Below, piece by piece: positions 1 to 6,918 of a DNA stretch of 8,625 nt. The stretch's first letter is position 1. Each line of letters starts with the position of its first letter. The notes beneath the pieces were generated by a model that was not told the DNA's origin, searched no databases, and saw nothing but the letters and a program-made list of their open reading frames with translations. Source of the DNA: Ignavibacteria bacterium (GTDB taxonomy: Bacteria > Bacteroidota > Ignavibacteria > Tepidaquicellales > OLB5); the NCBI GenBank assembly GCA_026417195.1, contig JAOADS010000087.1, forward strand, positions 1 to 8,625. Reading direction: 5' to 3'. The position numbers and the translations under genes are program-made.

Positions 1-8
1 AGAGACAG
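1..8. other. Probable Nextera mosaic-end remnant at left contig tip
   Basis: The first eight bases, AGAGACAG, equal the last eight bases of the 19-nt Tn5 mosaic end used in Nextera libraries. Eight bases alone could be chance. The opposite end carries a long unmistakable adapter, and the SDR reading frame loses its family pattern exactly here, so a trimmed adapter remnant is the better reading. Confidence 0.6.
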
Positions 9-478
9 GTCTTGCATAAACCCAAGAGACCGGATTTTGAGGAAGCATAGGCTACTGTACCGGGGACACCCGTCTGAGAGACTACAGATGACATATAGAT
101 TATTCTTCCCCAGTTCTGTTCTCTCATAATAGGAAGTACGTGTTTGGTACATAGGAAAGGTCCAGTAAGGTTTACCGCTAAAACCCTGTTCCAGTCATCT
201 AGACTGGTTTTCCAGCTTACTGAATTAATTGATAATCCGGCGTTGTTGATAAGTATGTCAATGCTTCCCAGATCTTCTCTTACTTCACGGATTAGGTTGA
301 TTACTTCGTTTTCATCGGTTATGTCTGCCTGATATGTTTTAGCTTTAAAGTCCCGGTTTAAGTCATCAGAGTTTTTATAGAAATGAGCGGCAATGTTATA
401 ATCATTGTTAAGGGCTTTCAAGATATTAATACCTAAACCTCCTGAGGCACCAATGAGTAATATGTTCTTTTTAGTCAT
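1..478 (-). CDS. Short-chain dehydrogenase/reductase (SDR), FabG-like, 3' end missing
   Basis: NAD(P)H-dependent oxidoreductase of the classical SDR family, about 157 genuine residues, with the C-terminal third lost at the contig edge. Reading the minus strand from the ATG at 478-476 gives a Rossmann start with GASGGLG (residues 10-16), an acidic AD-I-T segment near 51-54, NNAG (78-81), the structural Asn in VNLTG (N103), catalytic Ser (S131 in MSSVV) and the YASSK pair (Y144, K148). All catalytic residues are therefore present. The ATG overlaps the end of the preceding GNAT-like gene by 8 nt, so translation is probably coupled and the gene is last in the visible polysaccharide operon. The substrate is unknown: 3-oxoacyl-ACP or a sugar derivative are both possible. 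The last two residues (positions 1-8) are probably adapter-derived, because they break the usual KTLA pattern after the active site. Confidence 0.9.
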   Translation of the reverse strand, partial: MTKKNILLIGASGGLGINILKALNNDYNIAAHFYKNSDDLNRDFKAKTYQADITDENEVINLIREVREDLGSIDILINNAGLSINSVSWKTSLDDWNRVLAVNLTGPFLCTKHVLPIMREQNWGRIIYMSSVVSQTGVPGTVAYASSKSGLLGLCKTCL

Positions 479-1034
479 TCGTTCCGTTTAAAAGATTATA
501 TGTTCGGTTCCTTACAAGTAACAGATCTGCTTTCATTTTAAGGTCTTTCTCATTACGGATGCTGTCAATTTCCCACCCCATTTTAAGGAACAGTATGATT
601 GATCTGTTGTTGTTCTTGGGCCAGTAACCTTCCTGTTCCATGAATCCATGGTCAATGCCTGTCTGACAAAGTTTTATCATATGAAATTTGGCAAGATTAT
701 GATTTCTCATATCAGATCTTACATATGTGCAATGGTTATGTATCACATCTCCATAAACAGATGAGAAATTTACGAAGCAAATTTCATCATTTCTGTCTGT
801 TATACAGTAACTGAATTTCCATTTATCAACCATTGGGTTAAGGAAATAATTTTCATCTTCTTCTTTCCAGCCGTAAAGATCCGAGTACTCAAGCCTTATT
901 GAGTTTACAAAATTGTAAAAATCCTGAAAACGTTTTTTTATTAATGATTCCGTAATAGGTATGATTTTAAGCTGATGATCTGAAAGTTTGTCTCTGACGA
1001 ATTCGTGAAAATTAATCTCCGAAAGATCTTGCAT
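471..1034 (-). CDS. GNAT-like acyltransferase
   Basis: 187-residue soluble protein, probably of the GCN5-related N-acetyltransferase fold, which transfers an acyl group from acyl-CoA (or acyl-ACP) to an amine. The C-terminal half shows the fold's landmarks. A beta-strand plus helix at about 99-130 (HNHCTYV followed by RNHNLAKFHM) fits motif A, and N-N-R-S-I-x-L-F-x-K-M-G-W at 142-154 fits motif B, where a side chain is followed by the 'lagging' loop. The acyl-CoA pyrophosphate loop normally reads R/Q-x-x-G-x-G/A. Here it is RNHNLA (110-115), lacking the central glycine, so cofactor binding may be altered or the family divergent. The ATG lies 8 nt after the stop of the zinc-ribbon gene, and the stop overlaps the SDR start. 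No clear SD. The operon position suggests a role in modifying an envelope sugar or a biosynthetic intermediate, which is inference only. Confidence 0.7.
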   Translation of the reverse strand: MQDLSEINFHEFVRDKLSDHQLKIIPITESLIKKRFQDFYNFVNSIRLEYSDLYGWKEEDENYFLNPMVDKWKFSYCITDRNDEICFVNFSSVYGDVIHNHCTYVRSDMRNHNLAKFHMIKLCQTGIDHGFMEQEGYWPKNNNRSIILFLKMGWEIDSIRNEKDLKMKADLLLVRNRTYNLLNGTND

Positions 1035-1042
1035 ATGACAGT

Positions 1043-1330
1043 TTAACTGCCAAAATTTCTTTTCAGAACTGCAGTGATTATATAAACAGATAGCAGGATG
1101 AGGATAATATATATACCTAAGGTGATAAAGGAATTAAAATTCATTGTATATTTCTTTTGATAACCTCTCCAGCCACATTCCCTGCATTTATATGGGCTGA
1201 TTATATTGGTAGCTTTAAGAATCGTCTCAAAAAGATTTCTTGAACGGCTTCTCCTTATAGTCCCTATCTTACCGCATGAGGGACATGCAGTTGTTTCAGG
1301 AAAAGTTTTCAGAAATATCTTTAACTGCAA
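1043..1330 (-). CDS. Small membrane-anchored zinc-ribbon protein, TTG start
   Basis: 95-residue protein of unknown function. Two CxxC knuckles (C16-C19 in CPSCG and C49-C52 in CRECGWRG) should bind one zinc ion. The basic stretch between them (RRSRSR, 25-30, then a helix) matches a widespread class of small bacterial zinc ribbons. A single hydrophobic helix (about 69-89) follows, so the ribbon is probably cytosolic and tethered to the inner membrane. The start is a TTG at 1330-1328. No ATG or GTG lies between it and an in-frame stop just upstream, and the next ATG (residue 63) would remove the ribbon. The gene begins 5 nt after the Wzc-like stop and is surely co-transcribed with it. A poor A-rich leader and TTG suggest modest expression. 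Confidence 0.75.
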   Translation of the reverse strand: MQLKIFLKTFPETTACPSCGKIGTIRRSRSRNLFETILKATNIISPYKCRECGWRGYQKKYTMNFNSFITLGIYIILILLSVYIITAVLKRNFGS

Positions 1331-1335
1331 CTTTT

Positions 1336-3663
1336 TTAAGTTTTAGTATCCTTGTTCTCTGTTTTTTGCTCAGCAGTTAAGCCACTACCGTTGCCGTTAG
1401 TCGGAACTCCCTGAGGCAATCCCTGTGTTTTGCCTTTCTCGCTTCCGTAGTAGTAATAATAATACTTGTAATAGCTGCCATATGTAGCCTGATAGTCAAA
1501 GTTGTTAAGAACAACTCCTATGAATGTATCATTGATTTTGTTAAGCGTGTCTATTGTATTTACCAGGAGATCCAAACGGGTTTTGTTAGCAAGACTTACT
1601 ACCACCGTCCCGTCAACATAAGATGAAAGCAGCTCTGCATCTGTTACTGTTGCAAGAGGAGGTGAGTCAATAATTATATAGTCGTATTTAGGTTTCATCT
1701 GATTCAGAAAGCTTTGCATGTGTTTCGATGCTATTAATTCTGCAGGATTTGTTGGAATTGTCCCACAGGTAATCAGATCCAAATTTGGGAACTGGGTTTT
1801 ACGTATAGCCTGCTCTATGGTTATAGTTCCGAACAGATAATCACAAAGTCCGGGATATCTCTTCTGATTAAATATATTGTGAAGTCTGGGTTTTCTGAAG
1901 TCACAATCCAGCAGGAGTACTTTGGATGATAATGCAAAACTTGCTGCAAGATTTGATGAGATTATGGTTTTACCTTCTCTGGGTATTGAGCTTGTAACAA
2001 GTATTGTCTTAATTGGTTCAGGTTCAAGTTTAGAAAACTGAAGTCTGGTTCTAAGCGTTCTGAAAGACTCAGCGGGGGCTGAATCTGAATTGTAAGCTAC
2101 TATCAGTTCCTGTTCTGAATGTACATGACGGCCAGACTTTGATTCTCTCATGAATGTTGGTACCCAGCCAATGAGGGAAATTCCTATACTTTCCAGATCT
2201 TCAGGTGATTTTACGCTTACGTCAAGAATGTTTCTTAAAAGTGCAAAACCATAGCCTAACCCTAAGCCAACTAAAACACCAATTGTTATAATAAGAAATC
2301 TGTTAGGTTTTGAAGGTGAACGGGGAACTTTGCCAAAGTCTATTATTTTAACATTATTTGGCTGGGATTCTTCATTTATTAAAGCTTCCTGATATTTTTC
2401 AAGAAGCATAAGATAAACTTTTTCGTTTGCACTTCTTTCTCTTTCAAGATTTGCATATTCGATTATCTGGGCAGGGAGTTTATTAAATTTTTCCTGATAT
2501 TTTCCAAGGTAACCCTTCAGAAGATTCTCTTTTATCCTGTTCTGGTTATTAAGTACTTTGGTTTCAAAGTATTTGAAGGAAAGATTTCTTAATTCGTCTG
2601 GAGTATTGGATGAAGCTCCTTCTTTTAATATGTTGAGTTTTTCTTCAAGGTTCTTTTTCAGACCGGAAATTTTGTTTTCAATTTCCTTCAGTGATCTGGA
2701 ATCTTTAATCAGTTCTTCATTTCCGGTCTTAGCGAGATCTCTCTGAATTTCCAGCCGGGCAATTTCAGTCTGAAGTTCGTAGATGTAGGGATCAGCAATT
2801 TTACTCTCAAAATAATCAGTTGCTTTAGGATCGTACCTGTCGAGTTCTGACTTTATATCGCTGAGGGCTTTGTTGCTTGACTGCATATCAATCATAGCTC
2901 TTGTATAATCACTTTCTATATTTGCAAGGCTTGTAATTATAGAGTTAGCCTGTGCATTTAGTTCAACCACATTTTCTGTTCTTAAAAAGTTAGTCAGCCT
3001 GTCTTCGGTAGCTAATAGTGCATTATATTTCTCCTGTACCTGTTTTTCAAGAAATTCACGGTTTAATGTTAAATGACCTCTGTTAAATTTAAGAGAATAA
3101 TCTGCATAGGCTTCGGCATAACAGTTTGCAATTAAAGCAGCTTCCTGAGGCGAAGGACTTTCAACTTCAATGGATACTATGTCCAGACCTCTTTTCTGGG
3201 AAATTTTAGTGATACCCTGTAGTGAAGAAGCAAGCTGATTTACATTTTTAGGTTCGGTGCAATTTTCACTATTAGCGCATGTAACAGAAAATTTCATCTT
3301 TCCTTTCAAGACCTCAAATGAATCCAGAAGGGAGCGGGCAGTTTTCTCTCTTATTGAAAATGACTTTAATATTTCAACTTCATTATTGATGTATCTTTCA
3401 GGCAGTTCTCCTTCAATATCTGAAAATATTTTTCCTTCCAGAACATTTTCTTTAGGTTTTGTGAGTCTCATTGAAGCAGAGGAAGTATATATATCTACCT
3501 GAGAGTATGCATAGAAGTAAGATACAACCAGACCGACGGCTAAAGAAATAAGTATAGGGACCTTGTTCCTTAATATAAGGTTGAAATAAAACCTTATACT
3601 GTGAGAAGATTTTATATTAGAATCAATTGTGTTGATTCCCTTGATGTTTGACTGATTTTCCAT
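1336..3663 (-). CDS. Wzc-like polysaccharide co-polymerase with BY-kinase domain
   Basis: 775-residue inner-membrane protein that sets chain length of a capsular or exopolysaccharide and couples it to export through tyrosine autophosphorylation. Domains in order: a short cytosolic N-tail; TM1 (about 35-52); a large periplasmic Wzz-type domain with long coiled-coil helices (about 200-430); a proline-rich P-x-x-P-x-x-P motif before TM2 (447-453); TM2 (about 455-475); then a cytosolic bacterial tyrosine kinase. The kinase shows EX2RX2R for ring assembly (E532, R535, R538), Walker A TSSIPREGKT (557-566, K565), Walker A' VLLLDCDF (D586, D588), Walker B IIIDSPP (D666), and a tail with ten tyrosines between 724 and 739, six of them consecutive. 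The usual Gly in PGEGK is Arg (R562). The start lies 1 nt past the SLBB gene stop, so the two are one transcriptional unit. Fusion of Wzz and kinase in one chain is the Proteobacteria/Bacteroidota style. Confidence 0.95.
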   Translation of the reverse strand: MENQSNIKGINTIDSNIKSSHSIRFYFNLILRNKVPILISLAVGLVVSYFYAYSQVDIYTSSASMRLTKPKENVLEGKIFSDIEGELPERYINNEVEILKSFSIREKTARSLLDSFEVLKGKMKFSVTCANSENCTEPKNVNQLASSLQGITKISQKRGLDIVSIEVESPSPQEAALIANCYAEAYADYSLKFNRGHLTLNREFLEKQVQEKYNALLATEDRLTNFLRTENVVELNAQANSIITSLANIESDYTRAMIDMQSSNKALSDIKSELDRYDPKATDYFESKIADPYIYELQTEIARLEIQRDLAKTGNEELIKDSRSLKEIENKISGLKKNLEEKLNILKEGASSNTPDELRNLSFKYFETKVLNNQNRIKENLLKGYLGKYQEKFNKLPAQIIEYANLERERSANEKVYLMLLEKYQEALINEESQPNNVKIIDFGKVPRSPSKPNRFLIITIGVLVGLGLGYGFALLRNILDVSVKSPEDLESIGISLIGWVPTFMRESKSGRHVHSEQELIVAYNSDSAPAESFRTLRTRLQFSKLEPEPIKTILVTSSIPREGKTIISSNLAASFALSSKVLLLDCDFRKPRLHNIFNQKRYPGLCDYLFGTITIEQAIRKTQFPNLDLITCGTIPTNPAELIASKHMQSFLNQMKPKYDYIIIDSPPLATVTDAELLSSYVDGTVVVSLANKTRLDLLVNTIDTLNKINDTFIGVVLNNFDYQATYGSYYKYYYYYYGSEKGKTQGLPQGVPTNGNGSGLTAEQKTENKDTKT

Positions 3664-3664
3664 T

Positions 3665-4171
3665 TTACTGTCGGTTTGTTATGGTAATTATTAATGTTGC
3701 TACTGAAATTATAGCAGACAATATCGGAATATAAAATGAAACATCTTCCCTGAATGTGTATCTTTTTTCCTCCATAATCAGAATTACATCACCTGCCTGT
3801 AATACCGGATTAAGTCTGGTTTTTGAAGATATTTTTTCATCCCACAGCAAATCTTCATAATCAAGTTTTATAATTTCAGTTTTATCAGATCCTTTATTTC
3901 TAAGTATTCTTATTTCTTTGAGATTAGAACTTTCTGTAGGACCACCGGCATAACTCATCAAGTCAAGGAAAGTTGTATTCAAAGGGACGATGTATCTTCC
4001 CGGAAATCTCACAAAACCCCAGAGATTTATCTCCATATTAACACCTGTAGGATCACTTAAATCATATACTGCAGCAGTGCTGAGTTTCGGAGTTTTTCCG
4101 AGTATTAAACCATCTTCCTGGGCAAATACGTCATTAAATAAAAGAACTAATAGTAATATACAGAATTTCAT
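3665..4171 (-). CDS. Secreted SLBB-domain polysaccharide export protein, minimal Wza-like
   Basis: 168-residue envelope protein. It has a signal peptide (about 1-17, hydrophobic core CILLLVLLF, likely cleavage after VFA) and no lipobox cysteine at the cleavage site. One SLBB-type domain follows (about 45-133), with G-F-V-R-F-P-G-R-Y (52-60), an LDLMSYAGGP turn (69-78) and the closing AGDVILI (126-132). A C-terminal hydrophobic helix (about 145-165) precedes a short polar end. Wza-family proteins normally begin with a Poly_export domain and carry two or more SLBB repeats. Here the Poly_export domain is missing and only one SLBB is seen. The gene leads the operon and is 1 nt from the Wzc-like gene, so it probably works with it in polymer export. 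Whether the C-terminal helix sits in the outer or inner membrane cannot be told. The ATG is chosen because it directly precedes the signal peptide. Confidence 0.85.
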   Translation of the reverse strand: MKFCILLLVLLFNDVFAQEDGLILGKTPKLSTAAVYDLSDPTGVNMEINLWGFVRFPGRYIVPLNTTFLDLMSYAGGPTESSNLKEIRILRNKGSDKTEIIKLDYEDLLWDEKISSKTRLNPVLQAGDVILIMEEKRYTFREDVSFYIPILSAIISVATLIITITNRQ

Positions 4172-4355
4172 CTTTAAAAACTGGAATTGAAAAACATTAT
4201 TTTATAAACATAAATACAATAACTAAAATAGTTAAATTTCTTTGATTATACAAATCAATATTAAACAGCCATTGATTTTTTCAGCCGCAGTTAAATTTTA
4301 TTAAATTTTCAAAAATTCATAATACAAAAACTTAATTTTATTTATATTTGCCTGA
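4172..4355. promoter_or_regulatory. AT-rich divergent intergenic region between SLBB operon and fabD
   Basis: This 184 nt gap separates the two oppositely transcribed units and must contain both promoters. The fabD box at its right end is clear. For the minus-strand operon I find no full TAnnTTTG box. There is a TATAAT on the minus strand (4250-4245) without a convincing -35, and a near-match TATGTTTA closer to the gene. No open reading frame or strong hairpin is seen. Confidence 0.6.
4343..4350 (+). promoter_or_regulatory. Bacteroidota-type -7 box (TAnnTTTG) for fabD
   Basis: TATATTTG matches the TAnnTTTG -7 consensus of the Bacteroidota housekeeping sigma factor. Only five bases separate it from the fabD ATG, so transcription should begin at or within a few bases of the start codon. 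No clear TTTG -33 element is visible upstream, where the sequence is simply AT-rich. Confidence 0.55.
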
Positions 4356-5282
4356 ATGAAATACTCATTTATATTTCCCGGACAGGGTTCACAGTACGTA
4401 GGGATGGGGGAGGATTTATATACGGAGTTCACCGAAGCTCGCGATTTATTCAATATGGCTGATGAAATACTTGGGTTTGAGTTATCAAAGATATGTTTTG
4501 AAGGCCCTTCAGATAAGTTGAAACAAACCTATATTACCCAGCCGGCGATTTTCACACATTCAATTGTTGTGAGCCGGCTTCTGAATGAGAAGATAATTCC
4601 GGTTTCTGTATCAGGTCATTCGCTTGGTGAATATACTGCATTAACTTATGCCGGAGTTTTAAGTTTTGAAGACGGTCTTAAACTTGTAAAAAGAAGGGGT
4701 GAACTAATGCAGGAAGCAGGTGAGTTAAGTAAAGGTACGATGGCCGCAATTATTGGTCTGGAAGGAGCCGTTGTGGAAAAAATCTGTAATGAAGTTTCAG
4801 GTGTCGTATGTGTTGCTAATTTCAACTCTCCCGGACAGATAGTAATATCGGGTGATTTAGATTCAGTTGCCAGAGCTATGGAAATGGCTAAACTAACCGG
4901 TGCGAAAATGGTTAAACAACTGGAAGTTCATGGAGCTTTTCATTCGCCGCTTATGTCACATGCAGCTGATGGTCTGAAGTCAGCACTTGAAGGTGTATCC
5001 TTTAAATCACCAAGGGTTCCGGTTTTCAGGAACACAGATGCCAAGCCCATTATGCCGGACTGTTCGCCTGATGAGGTTAAGGACTCATTGGTAAAGCAGC
5101 TTACATCATCTGTGAGGTGGGAGGAATGTGTTTTGAATATGATAAATTACGGAACCGAAAAGTTTGTTGAACTGGGACCGGGGAAAGTTTTACAGGGACT
5201 TGTGAAACGAATAAATTCATCTGTGAATACTTTAGGTTTCGATAAAGCTAAAGAAATAAAACAATTTTTAAATCAAGAATGA
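4356..5282 (+). CDS. fabD: Malonyl-CoA:ACP transacylase
   Basis: Transfers malonyl from CoA to acyl carrier protein, supplying the extender unit for type II fatty acid synthesis in the cytosol. At 308 residues it is the normal family length. Visible motifs: N-terminal FPGQGSQ (7-13, oxyanion region), nucleophile elbow GHSLGEYTAL (catalytic S89), the malonate-binding arginine in KRRGELM (R114), the catalytic histidine in GAFHSPLM (H196), and ELGPGKVL near the C-terminus. The start at 4356 is firm because the family begins about five residues before FPGQGSQ. No SD precedes it and the promoter box is only 5 nt away, so the mRNA appears leaderless. The fabG gene follows after 6 nt. The acpP, fabF, fabH and plsX genes that often accompany fabD are absent from this window. 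Confidence 0.97.
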   Translation: MKYSFIFPGQGSQYVGMGEDLYTEFTEARDLFNMADEILGFELSKICFEGPSDKLKQTYITQPAIFTHSIVVSRLLNEKIIPVSVSGHSLGEYTALTYAGVLSFEDGLKLVKRRGELMQEAGELSKGTMAAIIGLEGAVVEKICNEVSGVVCVANFNSPGQIVISGDLDSVARAMEMAKLTGAKMVKQLEVHGAFHSPLMSHAADGLKSALEGVSFKSPRVPVFRNTDAKPIMPDCSPDEVKDSLVKQLTSSVRWEECVLNMINYGTEKFVELGPGKVLQGLVKRINSSVNTLGFDKAKEIKQFLNQE

Positions 5283-5288
5283 ACAACT

Positions 5289-6014
5289 ATGTATAACTTT
5301 ACAGGAAAAACAGTTATTGTTACAGGAGGTTCAAGAGGCATAGGTAAATCAATTGCAGAAAGGTTTGCAGCATCCGGTGCCAGTGTCTATATAACATATA
5401 AGAACGCTGTTGATGCTGAGTATTTTGACTCACGTGGCATAAAACACTCGAGATGCGACGTAGCAGATTTTGCAGAAGTTCAGACCTTTACTGAAAATGT
5501 TATTAAATCGGAAGGTAAAATAGATATTCTTGTAAATAATGCAGGTATGACAAAAGACGGTCTGCTTATAAGAATGAGTTCCGAAGACTGGGACGTTGTA
5601 ATGAACACCAATGCAAAGGGAGTATTTAATTTTACAAAGGCTGTTTGCAGACATATGATGTCTCAAAGACACGGCAAAATAATTAATATCAGTTCAGTTG
5701 TAGGAATCGTCGGTAATGCCGGACAGGCAAACTATGTTTCGTCCAAGGCAGCTGTCATAGGTTTCACAAAAGCTGTTGCAAAAGAATTAGCGTCAAGGAA
5801 TATTAATGTGAATTGTATAGCACCCGGTTACATAGATACTGATATGACAAGTAAGCTTAGTGATACCATAAAACAGTCTATACTTGAATCTGTTCCGATG
5901 AAAAGGATAGGCTCGGGAGAAGATGTTGCAAAAGCTGTGGCTTTTCTTGCATCAGATGATGCAGGTTACATTACTGGGCAGGTATTATGTGTTGACGGTG
6001 GTATGGTTATGTAA
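5289..6014 (+). CDS. fabG: 3-oxoacyl-[acyl-carrier-protein] reductase
   Basis: NADPH-dependent SDR that reduces 3-oxoacyl-ACP to 3-hydroxyacyl-ACP, the first reduction of each fatty acid elongation cycle. It has 241 residues, typical for FabG. Motifs: TGGSRGIG (12-19, cofactor loop), CDVAD (56-60), NNAG (83-86), the catalytic Asn in NTNAKG (N108), S136 in NISSVVG, Y149 and K153 in YVSSK, then IAPGYIDTDM (177-186) and the C-terminal ITGQVLCVDGGMVM, which is strongly FabG-like. It starts 6 nt after the fabD stop without an SD, so it is probably translated by coupling. Its last 8 nt overlap the end of the convergent DUF309 gene, leaving no space for an independent terminator. The second SDR at the left edge is more divergent and probably serves another pathway. 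Confidence 0.95.
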   Translation: MYNFTGKTVIVTGGSRGIGKSIAERFAASGASVYITYKNAVDAEYFDSRGIKHSRCDVADFAEVQTFTENVIKSEGKIDILVNNAGMTKDGLLIRMSSEDWDVVMNTNAKGVFNFTKAVCRHMMSQRHGKIINISSVVGIVGNAGQANYVSSKAAVIGFTKAVAKELASRNINVNCIAPGYIDTDMTSKLSDTIKQSILESVPMKRIGSGEDVAKAVAFLASDDAGYITGQVLCVDGGMVM

Positions 6015-6378
6015 CTTTTTTTAAATTTAATTGCAGGTGAAATTTCCTTTTGTTTACATTTTTTTCTGTAGTTAAATTATTAAGTTTTTTTATCAATGAT
6101 TCAATATCTACTTCAGGCAGGTTTTCGTATTTCTTATTTAAATACTTCTCAAGTTTTAATTTAGCTTTCCTAAACTGAAGCATAGCTCCTGTAAGATTAT
6201 TTTTTTCATTAAGATGGTATGAAGCTACTGATATATGAACCAATCCCTGATAAAAGTCTCTTGTCTTATCTCTTATACTCAACCATATGTCTTCAAAAAT
6301 TTCATGGGCTTCGAGAAATTTACCTTTATTGAACGTTTCAATTCCACAAATGAACTTTGACCGGATATATTTATTCAC
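6007..6378 (-). CDS. DUF309 family protein, GTG start
   Basis: 123-residue, largely helical soluble protein of the DUF309 family. No biochemical function is firmly known for the family. The signature is clear: FNKGKFLEAHEIFEDIW (16-32, with H25-E26 and W32), FYQGLVHISVASYH (42-55), then GAMLQFRKAKLKLEKY (64-79). The C-terminal tail (about 100-123) is lysine-rich and poorly conserved in character. The start is GTG at 6378-6376, placed inside the end of the DoxX gene (8 nt overlap), which suggests translational coupling. Family members typically begin just before this helix, so the choice is reasonable. The 3' end overlaps fabG tail to tail. Confidence 0.85.
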   Translation of the reverse strand: MNKYIRSKFICGIETFNKGKFLEAHEIFEDIWLSIRDKTRDFYQGLVHISVASYHLNEKNNLTGAMLQFRKAKLKLEKYLNKKYENLPEVDIESLIKKLNNLTTEKNVNKRKFHLQLNLKKVT

Positions 6379-6892
6379 TTTTTTGAGTATTTATTGACTG
6401 AGTATCAGTTATCTGTGGTTCTGCTGAAAGTTCAGTTCCTTTAACCGGTTCCTCTTTGGGTGTTTGAGTAGCTGTCTTCTTTTTCTTGTCTATCAAAGCG
6501 TCAAAGCTTATTATACCGGCACCGGAAAATAAAGTTAACAGATAACAAGTAAGTATTATCAGGTCTTTGGTAAAAGGGATCCCCGGAGACAGGAAAACTC
6601 CGGTAACTGCCAGTTTGCCTGCAGCTGTAATGGCAAGTATGAAACTGGTTACCGGCGTAAAAAATCCCATGATATACATTGCCCCGAATACAATAAGCAG
6701 AAAAGGAGTTGCAAATCCGAGAATGAAAGCTGTATTATCACTAAAGACCTGCATAGCCTTGATTTTATTAATGTATGCTTCTACATTACTAGCCTGCATA
6801 ATCCCGAGAGCGAGAGTGTAGGTTCCGACTACCAGACGTATTAAAAGTAATCCGAATGATGAACTGCCGCGGGCTTTGAAAAGTAAGCTCAT
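6371..6892 (-). CDS. DoxX family membrane protein
   Basis: 173-residue inner-membrane protein with four predicted helices (about 12-32, 54-76, 82-100, 109-129), the normal DoxX topology. The last helix is followed by KKKK (136-139), consistent with a cytosolic end. Residues 140-173 form a polar, Thr/Glu/Gln-rich low-complexity tail not needed by the family. DoxX-like proteins have been linked to thiosulfate:quinone oxidation and to redox or oxidative-stress membrane complexes, but most members are uncharacterised and no specific reaction can be assigned. The ATG lies 26 nt downstream of the encoded CCA of tRNA-Cys, with no recognisable promoter or SD between. The gene may therefore be expressed from the tRNA promoter. 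DUF309 is translated from its overlapping end. Confidence 0.85.
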   Translation of the reverse strand: MSLLFKARGSSSFGLLLIRLVVGTYTLALGIMQASNVEAYINKIKAMQVFSDNTAFILGFATPFLLIVFGAMYIMGFFTPVTSFILAITAAGKLAVTGVFLSPGIPFTKDLIILTCYLLTLFSGAGIISFDALIDKKKKTATQTPKEEPVKGTELSAEPQITDTQSINTQKSE

Positions 6893-6918
6893 GTTAGTTA
6901 GATTAGATTTTAAAAAAC

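Noticed and set aside
144..332. Short plus-strand frame of 62 codons
   Set aside because: It is antisense to the SDR gene, which has all family motifs, and it resembles no known protein.
1448..1465. Trinucleotide run as a possible CRISPR or tandem repeat locus
   Set aside because: It is the tyrosine codon run of the kinase tail; there are no spacers or longer repeat units.
2558..3502. Two short plus-strand frames within the Wzc-like gene
   Set aside because: Both are antisense to its coiled-coil region, and their Ser/Phe-rich composition mirrors the Lys/Glu codons of the real gene.
5430..5672. Minus-strand frame of 80 codons inside fabG
   Set aside because: It is a shadow of a gene with complete catalytic motifs and has no plausible start context.
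6567..6821. Plus-strand frame of 84 codons inside doxX
   Set aside because: It is antisense to a well-formed four-helix membrane protein, with no promoter or SD.
6911..6918. T-run just after tRNA-Cys as an intrinsic terminator
   Set aside because: There is no separate hairpin, only the tRNA itself; the doxX start follows closely, so termination here is uncertain.
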